This document shows positions 13,449-23,700 of a DNA stretch of 64,000 nucleotides, in pieces. Below the pieces are notes generated by a model. It was not told the origin of the DNA. It did not search any database and saw only the letters and a list, made by a program, of their open reading frames with translations. The position numbers and the translations under genes were made by a program. Source of the DNA: Salminus brasiliensis (lineage: Eukaryota; Chordata; Actinopteri; Characiformes; Bryconidae). The DNA lies in NCBI RefSeq assembly GCF_030463535.1, contig NC_132897.1:6085821-6149820 (forward strand), written 5' to 3'. The stretch's first letter is position 1; each line of letters begins with the position of its first letter.

Positions 13449-13918
13449 TAGTGCTGTCAACGTTAATGCTTTAACCCATGCATGTTTTTTTATTTTTTTT
13501 TGTATATAAAGCAAACTAGGTCACTCTCTTTGCTGGGACTAGTGATGTATTACACTTTATTTATGCTGAAATATGGATTCAATTTCATAACTAAGTCTCA
13601 CTCTCCTACACTTACACACACACAGCTGCTCCTCTCTTAGCTCTTAGCTTAAACCAGTCCAATGACTGATCATCCATTTATATATCTAAAAGTTATTGAA
13701 GCCTTTTCTCTATTAAAGTTTCTGTGTCTGAGCTTCAAAACTACACTGAGATATTATAAGGATTCGGATTCAGTTTATTAGGTATACCACACATTTTATT
13801 TGTTCTCCTGCCCAAAATTCAATGACATGCTAGCTAGCTTTTTAATTTATGATTAATCAGAATTACCTTCAGAATATTGTTGTGATTAATGCCATTAAAC
13901 ATTTTTAATTGACCTTTT
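13449..13918. mobile_element. Probable hAT-type non-autonomous element
   Basis: Starts with AGTGCTGTCAACGTTAATGC and ends with GATTAATGCCATTAAACATT. These resemble the ends of a common vertebrate repeat with GCTGTCAA/GATTAA termini. No coding capacity. The boundaries are approximate and I did not find clear 8-bp duplications. Confidence 0.45.
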
Positions 13919-13953
13919 TGCTAATTGTATGTGAATTGTACAACCCCAATAGA

Positions 13954-14477
13954 CACTATATGGACTAAAGTTTTGGGGCACGCCTCTTAATCAATTAAGT
14001 GAGTGTTTTTCAACCCTGGTTGTGGAGGCACTCTGCCCAGCACATTTTAGACTCCCTGCTTTACCACACCCCTGCAATTCTGTAAGAGCTTGTTACTGAG
14101 CTGATTAGTGGATTTAGGTGTGTTCAGGGTTGAGAAACACTGAAATAAGGCACCTATCCATGCAGGCTGTGAGTGGTATTATTGAAAAGTGGAAGAATTT
14201 AGGAACCACAACTCAGCCATGAAATGTCAGCTCATGCAAAGTTACAGAGCAGGGCGCTGAGCTCCGAGCATAGTGCAGAAAAGTCTCCAGCGGTCTGCTG
14301 ACTAAATAACTGCAGAGCTAGAAAAGGGGGACCAACTCCATATTAATGCCTTATAAGATAAGATAAGATAAGATAGTCCTTTATTAGTCCCGCAGTGGGG
14401 AAATTCCCAATGGATTTAGAACGGGATATCATAAGTGTAATATGTTGCTGTCCCAATACTTTTGTCCATATACAGTG
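13954..14477 (-). mobile_element. Family A-related MITE (subtype 2), carrying a LINE-tail insertion
   Basis: Inverted termini CACTATATGGACTAAAGTTT and CCCAATACTTTTGTCCATAT. The core (GTGAGTGGTATTATTGAAAA, GGGGGACCAACTCCATATTA) is shared with 18493-18818. Within it, 14353-14408 is (GATAA)n followed by TCCTTTATTAGTCCCGCAGT, the antisense 3' tail of a non-LTR retroelement that inserted later. Confidence 0.65.
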
Positions 14478-15229
14478 CAAGTCCATCAAAATTTTTGATT
14501 TTCTTACTTTTCCACATTTACAGCTGGTATATAAACGTCAAACACGACTCCAGAAACTGTAGCCAGGCTCATAAACATGCTCTGCAGAAAGCACCGATCT
14601 GGTTTCAGTCTCTAGGCATGTCTCAAGAGGTGCGGTTTTAAAGCAATCTCTTCGGAGGCTGATCCATAAACTTCAAAAGTGTGAGCTGGAGAAATCGATT
14701 GGTTGCTATTAATCACAGTAAGGAAGGCCTGGGTGGATGCAGCCTCCTTCCCCCTCAATCTCATTATGAAAGCCAATCTCACAGGAAGAGTCGTCATTAT
14801 CACATTATGCTTCAGAGAGTGGATCTCCAATGAGAAGCCTTATCTTTTATCTTCCTTTCAATGACAGTGGTTCTCGGAAAAGAACAATGCTTGTGGGGGA
14901 AAATGACTGGGGCTTAATATCACTGTTGCCTTTTTTAGGTCCAGAACTCACTTAAAGTGTTTAGCGAGAACTGGAACATGTGGGGACCCATTTCGGCTTA
15001 CACATGGTTTGTGGATCAAGTCGAGTATTGGAACGGCAAGGCCAGACATTCATGTTTGAGGTCAGTTAATGGCTGTGAAATAAGGTCGTCTCTATCAGAT
15101 CCAGTGGACTGGAATCAGAGCCGGTCCTGCTGCATTTTAATGAAATGGGTATTGGCTATTTTAACCCCTGTCCTGTTAGTTCAGTTTGACCACGGTCCTC
15201 AAGACACCATTAACAGACATTACAGCCCA

Positions 15230-15620
15230 GCTGGCAACAGTTTGGACATTCTCAGCAAGTAAATAAAAGAGTTGAGAGTCTGCAGTGTGGAGCTATTTTA
15301 TGGCGACAATGACCCAAAACACCCTGCCAACACACCCAAGGACTTTATTGAAGGCCAACTGGAAGTTTTAGACTGGCCTACTGAATCACCAGACCTTAAC
15401 CCAATTAAGGAGACTCCTGAAGAGTAGACTGAAGGGAGAAACCCACCAAATCAACTGAACATATCACAAAAACAAAGCAACAGTTTAAAGGTGTCAGCAC
15501 GTCGCCAGCTTGACGGAGCAAGCGAGAGGTATTCAGTCAAACACTGTGTTATTTACATTTATTTCTGTTATGGCAATCTGTTCCTATACTTTTGCTTTTG
15601 CTAAAAACTGGGTGGTCTAC
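15230..15620 (+). pseudogene. Tc1-like transposase relic (central/C-terminal DDE region)
   Basis: 15302-15409 reads [18 protein letters not shown] and then [15 protein letters not shown], the hallmark Tc1 block (..QDNDPKHT.., ..WPSQSPDLNPIE..). The frame stops soon after (TAG at about 15425) and upstream matches are out of frame. The flank near 15590 (CCTATACTTTTGCTTTTGCT) resembles Tc1-like ends. Confidence 0.8.
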
Positions 15621-16616
15621 CACCAAAATGCCATAGTCTAGCGCTATATCTACAGGTAAACTATCGAGAAAGCTGAAATTCTCATCTATCATTTCTTGAT
15701 CATCATTTGAAACCATCTCAAAAACAAAAAAAAATGTCTTTGCTGTCCCAACACTTTCAGAAGAGACCACAGGTGCACTTTGTAGGTTCTCAACCTTGTC
15801 CGTCGATGAGAAGGGACCACCGCTTCCCAGACAGGAGTGTTACTTGGTTGAAAACAGTGACCCTGTGGTTAGAAACTGATCGCTAATGAAGGGCTAGATG
15901 ATGTGTAGTCCAACTCTAACCATTCCTGAGCTAAGTTAAATAAATGTTTCCAATAAATTGGCCAGCAGGCATATAGCTCACGTGAGCCAAAATAGCTCCC
16001 TTGTTGGTTGGCGGTTGGAGTCATACATGCAACAATGTGATCAATATATTGCCAATATGTCTTGTTTATTAGCGTTACGATTAACTGAAATGTAGGGTTG
16101 GATGCTGTAGGTTGAAGCCAGAATGAGCAGAAGCTTGTTTTCTCAGGACGCTGCTGTATCAGCCGTGGGTGCAGACTGGGCTCCATGTCCATTCGTTTAT
16201 TCAGAGGGTAATAATTCAGTCATTTTTGTTGGCTGTTCGCATAAAAAATATTCTTCATGGTTGTTTCTTTCGTCACTGTCAGGACATCTGACATGGGATC
16301 AGTCAGCAGCATGATTACTCCGAACAAACAGCGGTGGAGCCTCAGAGTGGGACACCATCGGAGAGGTCAGAGTGGGTGGAGCCAAAGCTTGTGAGGGTGA
16401 TCTCTGTCACTGTTGGTTGGCTTGGCTGCTTGGATGCCTGCATTTTAAGGTAAGAATAAAAAAAAAAATTAGTGACGACTTTAGGCCCCTAAGATGATCC
16501 CAGTGCATATTTACTGTATGATGAGTTACTATATGTACATGATTACACTGTATATTCCATCCAAGGTCATCTAATAAGCACTGTTTTTATGAAACAGCCA
16601 TTGATTAGTAATGTAT

Positions 16617-17604
16617 GGCCCTGTTTACACCTGCTCACTTCATGTGACTGGTATCTGTGTTGTGATTCTGATAAGATTTTAGCCACATGCATTTACAGCC
16701 TGGTCAGCATAGTCAGGGTATGCATGTGACATCACCGGCAGCGGGAGTTACTGCAGCGGTAGCAGTAGCATTCGGGATGAATTGGAAAGAGCTGTTGTTT
16801 GACTGACTGTACCAACAGACTCAGCAACAATTCGGAGCTTCCTTTTTCAGACTGACGAAAGCTCAAGAAAAGAGTCGCAAGTGAATTGCTGCAATTCTTG
16901 GAATCCAGGCTCAGAAACGAGTGGAAGCCCACTGATTAGTGAATTAACGCTCTGAAAACCAAGCCTGTCTTTGTTGCGAATTTAGCAACATGCTAAGTTC
17001 GATTACAAAGGAAAGCAAGCAAACCTGGATGAAGCAGTCTACTAAATGTTCCTGAGATATGAGGTTTTACCCTCTAAACAGGTGTGATTTGAGCATTTAG
17101 CTGTATGTTCCTGGATACACATGGATGTTTAGGGACCTGCATTGGTTCAATGGTAATTTGGTTGCAGAATGTTTTGCCACTTAGTCCGACTAAAGGGGAC
17201 GTGTTCCAGCAGGGACGTGACTTCAATGCATACCGTCTATTCCTGTGTGGGACGGAATATGCAAATCCACTCGTTACACAGCAAGCAGTTGTTTATCCGT
17301 TCAGCCTCTTCCTGTGCTGTGCTAAACATTTGTCGCTGAGTCGAAATTCCGACTTTTACATGCCGTCTTGTGTTTTTTGGCTAAGCTTTGGAGACCCATA
17401 CAGACGAGAAAACAGCTGTTTAGACTGATTAATGATCAGCAGTGATGCACTCCATAGGATGGAGTTTAGGTTGTACTGGGAGGGGTTTGGTTGTCAGATG
17501 TTGTTTATATGCGTCCTGGGTACGTTTTCATGTGGCTTGACCTTATCCGGATATAATCGCAAAACTCAAGACGGATGAAGTGACCAGGTGCAAATGAGGT
17601 CGAT
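16617..17604. mobile_element. ~1-kb non-autonomous DNA transposon with ~75-bp imperfect inverted repeats
   Basis: The left end reads CCTGTTTACACCTGCTCACT. The reverse complement of the right end reads TTTGCACCTGGTCACTTCAT. Both continue through matching blocks to GATAAG and AGCCACATG. The interior has no transposase-like frame. The termini resemble fish Harbinger/hAT-type elements, but I cannot assign the superfamily. Confidence 0.6.
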
Positions 17605-17772
17605 GTGTATTAGTCATGTAGTGCCAAAATCGAATTGACAGAATGTCTCCTTTATCTTAAATGTAGTTGATCAACCAAGACATGTTGAGTGTCTGAAGTT
17701 AGGAGGCCGTTAGCACGGTGCAGACTATACACCTACATCTTAACACGCTTGCCTTAATCTCTGCATATTTAA

Positions 17773-20700
17773 TTATACTTCTGTACGGATTTCACTCACA
17801 TCATCAAACTTCCTCTCACTGTAGACTTCGTTCTTGTCGATAAATGTTAGCATGATCCAGTCACAGATAATAGAGCACTGATGGAGAGAGGAAGAACGGT
17901 TAACGTCTTAAAAATCATCATCACCAAACAAACAAGTCTATAGTTCACTGTCACGCAAAAACGCTCATTGTTCACTTTCTTAATGTGAATCTGAGTATCA
18001 GAGCTATTTCATGATGAATAGACCAATAGAAATGCTCCCAAATGACTTGGAATAAAGTCTTTTTACACTGACGTCCATTAAAAAGAGCAGTTTTGAAGAT
18101 ACAAGGTTTTTGTGCAACAGTGATGATATAATCTATACTTACTATTCCTACCGATGTCATTGCTGTGACAGTATTGATGATGGTTGGGATGAGGCTAAAT
18201 TTTCCTGCCTGAAAAAATCACACACCAAAAATCTGTTTACTTGAACAGAACTGCACTGCAGGTAAAGACAATGAACATGTGTCTCAATTATTAGCATTAA
18301 TTTTCACCAGGATCTCACCTGTCCGTGTACAATAATATCCAGACGAATCCCATAAGCTTTTATAAGTGATCTGTACTCGTGGCCGTCCTTATGGTAGTAC
18401 TTGGCAAACCTAATAACAAAATGTCAAACTGAGCACAAATTGCTCTACATGGCATGAATGAACTACATGTCCACAGCAGTATGTTACAAATACACTATAT
18501 GGACAAAAGTACTGTCTCTGAATTCAGGTGTTTTCTTTAGTCCCGCTGCCACAGGTGTAGAATACCAAGCACCTAGCCATGCAGTCCGCCTTTCCACACA
18601 TTACTGAAAGAATGGTGAAATTTCTTCCCTCCTAGATCTTCCACCATCAGCTGTGAGTGGTATTATTGAAAAGTCTCCAACGCTCTGCTGACTTCAGACC
18701 TGCTGCTGTTAGAGCTGCAAAGGGGGACCAGCTCCATATTAATAACTATGGATTTAGAATGGGATGTCATTAAAGCTCCTGTAGGTGTAGGTGTCCCAAT
18801 ACTTTTGTCCATATAATGTCCATTATGTTATATTGTACTTATGTATAGTTTTATATAGGTGTGTAGGTTAGATATATAGAAGTAGAGTAGTGTGATAGTG
18901 CTATTTGAGTTACTGATTACTACTTCTGTACCTGCAGCAGAACTTCTCCTTGTTTCGTAAATACAGCAGTGAAGTAATGCTAAACTTCTAAACTAATAGA
19001 TGTAACCAATAAAAACCTGTAACCATAAAAATGCTCAGGAAAATACAAATCCATCAGTACCTTTGCTTATAGAATAATTAGGTTTAGAAAAATTACCTCT
19101 AAGTATATTAGAATAATTACCAATTACCCCTGGAGACATATATATACAGTATATTTAAATTTAGCCAGGCTGTGGTTACTGGTTTTACGGAGCGTACAGA
19201 CAGTGCAAATCCTCCCTACCTGTAGTGATACCCAGAGCTGGGCAGATTTTTCCTGAGGTCCAGCCTCCTGAAGGAATAACTGGGAATGCATTCTGATGGG
19301 TCCACATCAAAGTCACATTTCCAATTGATGAACACTCCAATCACTCCACCCTGAGAAACAGTCATTCAAACTGTTTTTACTCTGGAGGTACACACTCACT
19401 GGCCACTTTATTAGAAACACCCACCTTAATGTTTTCACTCGCTGGCCACTTTATTAGAAACACCCACTTTGTATTCCATTCACTGGCCACTATTAGAAAC
19501 TCATACCTTGTACTTCCACTCATTGGCCACTTTATTAGAAACACCTACCTTGTACTTCCACTCATTGGCCACCTTATTGGAAACATCTATCTTAATGCTT
19601 TCACACTTTATTAGAAACATTCATCTTGTACTTCCACTCACTGGCCACTTTATTAGAAACACCTACTTTGTACTTCCACTCACTGGCCACTTTATTAGAA
19701 ACACCTACCTTGTACTTCCACTCACTGGCCACTTTATTAGAAACACCTACTTTGTACTTCCACTCACTGGCTACTTTATTACAAACATCTACCTTAATAC
19801 TTTCACACTGGCCACTTTATTAGAAACATCTACCTTAATACTTTCACACTGGCCACTTTATTAGAAACACCTACCTTAATGCTTTCACACTGGCCACTTT
19901 ATTAGAAACACCTACCTTAATGCTTTCACACTGGCCACTTTATTAGAAACACCTACCTTAATACTTTCACACTGGCCACTTTATTAGAAACACCTACCTT
20001 AATGCTTTCACACTGGCCACTTTATTAGAAACACCTATCTTAATGCTTTCACACTGCCCACTTTATTAGAAACACCTATCTTAATGCTTTCACACTGCCC
20101 ACTTTATTAGAAACACCTACCTTAATGCTTTCACACTGGCCACTTTATTAGAAACATCTACCTCTACAGCTAAACACATACAGGGTTAAAGGACTCACAG
20201 TCTCGCAGAGTTCACTGAACTTCTCTCGGGCATGCTCAGCGATGTAGCCCAGTCTGAACACAGGGCAGTAGGGGTTGGTCTCTGGGTGATAATGACATTT
20301 CAGGAGCTTCTTTGGCTTTCTTGGCTTGATGTTCCCCCTCGAATGAGAGACAGAGAACACGTTTCAGTGAGCCATTCTAGGAATAATTTACAGTTGTCAT
20401 TTAATAGACTGGAGTGGCCACTAGAACATGTAGTCTAGGCGATGCTCTAAAATATGCAGAAGGCTCAGAGCTTAATTAGCAGATTAGGCCTGAGGCATGT
20501 CACCAGTTAGGGACTATGGACTGGATCAGATGTCCAAACTGTTTAAACCTTGTGCTAACATTTCAGCAAACATGGGCTCCTCTAAGCAACTGTCTCAAGA
20601 TCTGAAAGCAAACAGAATGGATGCCTGTAAGGCAGGGGAAGAGTATAGGAAGATGGACACAACATGGACAAAAGTATTGGGACACCTGCTCATTCATTGT

Positions 20701-23700
20701 TTCTTCTAAAAAAAAACCAATCAAGGGTATTAAAATGTTAATCCTGCTTTTGTTGAATTAACTGTTTCCACTGTCCAGAAATGGCGTCATACTATACTGT
20801 GCAGCATTACTGTGAGGATTTGATTGCATTCCGTGCATTAGTGAGGTCCTGAGGATGTTGGATGATCCCCAGCTCATTGTTTGGAATGAGCTCCCCAGCT
20901 CATTCCAAAAGTATTGGATAGAGCACTATTCATCATTCCAGAAAAGATAGTAGTTCCACTGTATGCTGGGGGGCTTTATACCCCTCTAGTCCACACCTGG
21001 CATTAGGCATGGTGCCAACAGGTGCATGTTTATCTGCTGCAGAGAGTCCTGTTCTATTGGCAGTGCTTCTCTACAAGGACTAGACCAGCTGTGTGTGTGT
21101 GTGCATGTGTGCATTTATGTCTACATCTATGTTCGCAATGGGGGGCAATGTAAAATAGCTGAATGCATTTCTTAGAAGGGGTGTCCACAAACATTTGGAC
21201 ATTCAGTGTACATCTTTTTTTGTACTAACATACAGTTCTTCTGACATCTGAGGTCACTGACTCACCTGAGGACTTTAAACTTTGGGAAGTGGATGGCATT
21301 CTTTATGAAGACCGTGAAGTTGATGGCTTGTACCAGCGGTGGCTCCCTGTAGGAAACAGAGACCGGGCTCAGGATGAAACGGAGGTATTCTGAATGCAGT
21401 CTTCAACAACAAGCAGAACCTTCAACCATAACCAGCTCATGTGGTTTCAATCACCTCACTGCTGCAAACTCCTCTATGGGGCACCAGCTTTTGATCTCGC
21501 AGGTTTTGAAGGTGTGGTTGTAGTAAGGCACACACCGCCCTGTTTTCTGTCCTGTTACAGAAACAGTCAGTTTTACACTGCATTACATTCAGTGCTGTTC
21601 ACCTCAGCCAGTCAACAATTTAAACTTCCCAGAGTCTGCTTGCTTTCCTCATTTACTTTTTATTAGGTTGCACTCAGGTCCTTACCATGGCCATCAAAGT
21701 CCATCTCGCCCTCAACGCAGTCATCATCTGTTGTGCAGTTTGCGCTGGGCACACTATAATGCTGAACAAACACACACACACACACACACACTTGGCAAAT
21801 GAAACTGCTGAACATGTTTGATGTTTCTCGCTTCGAGATTGCTATAGCAATATTTGAAGATCATGTAAGAGATTTGGCCGGTACTCTTTTTCTGTGTGAT
21901 GCATCTGCTTGTGTGTGTGGACTGACCTCAGCACACGTGTCCTGTCTCTGGTTGTATGTAACCTCTCTCCTCAGTATCGTGCTGATGACATCTCCACCCT
22001 GGGAATTGAGCACAGAGATGTGTGAGAGGGGAGATAGAGGTATTTGGGAGTTGCTGGCCTCCAAAATGTCCAGTGTAAGGCAAATCTAGTGATTGTCTGT
22101 ACTGACTCTTGGCACTTGGCCTGATTTGGCACTTGGCCTGAGAATAGCTGGTACTGACTCAAGACTTAAGATCTGTCTGAACTGACTCAGGACTTAGGAC
22201 TGCCTGTACTGACTTACAACATGACTTTGGGACTTGCCTGTATTGACTCAGGACTTGCCTTGGTACTTGCCTTGGGACTTGCCTGTATTGACTCAGGTCT
22301 TAGGACTGTCTGTACTGACTTACAACACAGCTTTGGGACTTGGCTGTATTGACTCAGGTCTTAGGACTGTCTGTACTGACTTACAACACAGCTTTAGGAC
22401 TTGCCTGTATTGACTCAGGACTTGAAATTGCCTGTACTGACTTGGGACATGGCTTTGAGACTTGCCTATACTGACTCAAGACTTGACTTGAGACCTGCCT
22501 GTACTGACTCAGGACATGACTTGAGACCTGCCTGTACTGACTCAGGACTTAACTTGAGATTTGCCTGGACAGACTCAGAACTTGACTTGAGACCTGCCTG
22601 TACTGACTCAGGACATGACTTGATCCTGCCTGTACTGACTCAGGACTTGACTTGAGACCTGCCTGTACTGACTCAGGACATGACTTGAGACCTGCCTGTA
22701 CTGACTCTGGACTTGACTTGAGACCTGCCTGTACTAACTCAGGACATGACTTGAGACCTGCCTGTACTAACTCAGGACTTGACTTGAGACCTGCCTGTAC
22801 TAACTCAGGACATGACTTGAGACCTGCCTGTACTGACTCAGGACATGACTTGAGACCTGCCTTCACTGACTCAGGACATGACTTGAGACCTGCCTTCACT
22901 GACTCAGGACATGACTTGAGACCTGCCTGTACTGACTCTGGACTTGACTTGAGACCTGCCTGTACTAACTCAGGACATGACTTGAGACCTGCCTGTACTG
23001 ACTCAGGACATGACTTGAGACCTGCCTGTACTGACTCAGGACATGACTTGAGACCTGCCTGTACTGACTCTGGACTTGACTTGAGACCTGCCTGTACTAA
23101 CTCAGGACATGACTTGAGACCTGCCTGTACTGACTCAGGACTTGACTTGAGACCTGCCTGTACTGACTCAGGACTTGACTTGAGACCTGCCTGTACTGAC
23201 TCAGGACATGACTTGAGACCTGCCTGTACTGACTCAGGACTTGACTTGAGACCTGCCTGTACTAACTCAGGACTTAACTTGAGACCTGCCTGTACTGACT
23301 CAGGACATGACTTGAGATCTGCCTGTACTGACTCTGGACTTGACTTGAGACCTGCCTGTACTGACTCAAAACTTCACTTGAGACCTGCCTGTACTGACTC
23401 AGAAGTTGACTTCTGATCTGTCTGACTTATGACTTGACTTGAGACCTAAAACAGACATTCTTAATGATTCATTGTTATTTATATTGCTTCTTTTACAGTT
23501 TATTTCACAGTGCTGTATTTAGTGAGTTTCCTCCTTTCTCACCTCAGATGGTCTGACATACTCTGTGGTGTCCCGTATGCTGTCCCCCAGAATGCCCACC
23601 CCTCTCATCTCGGTGTAGATCGAACTCTCTGGCCGTGTCTCGATGTCCTGATACGCCTTCTGACTGATAAACACATACCTACCCGAGAGGAAAGACATAT

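Noticed and set aside
19469-19864. 131-aa repetitive frame ([14 protein letters not shown])
   Set aside because: Reading of the 41-42-bp minisatellite in intron 7 of p2rx2.
22652-23416. 254-aa open frame of [11 protein letters not shown]-type repeats
   Set aside because: It is the translation of the 33-bp minisatellite; 33 is a multiple of three, so frames stay open on both strands. It lies within intron 2 of p2rx2.
22090-23450. CRISPR array
   Set aside because: The repeats are head-to-tail with no unique spacers and sit in a vertebrate intron.
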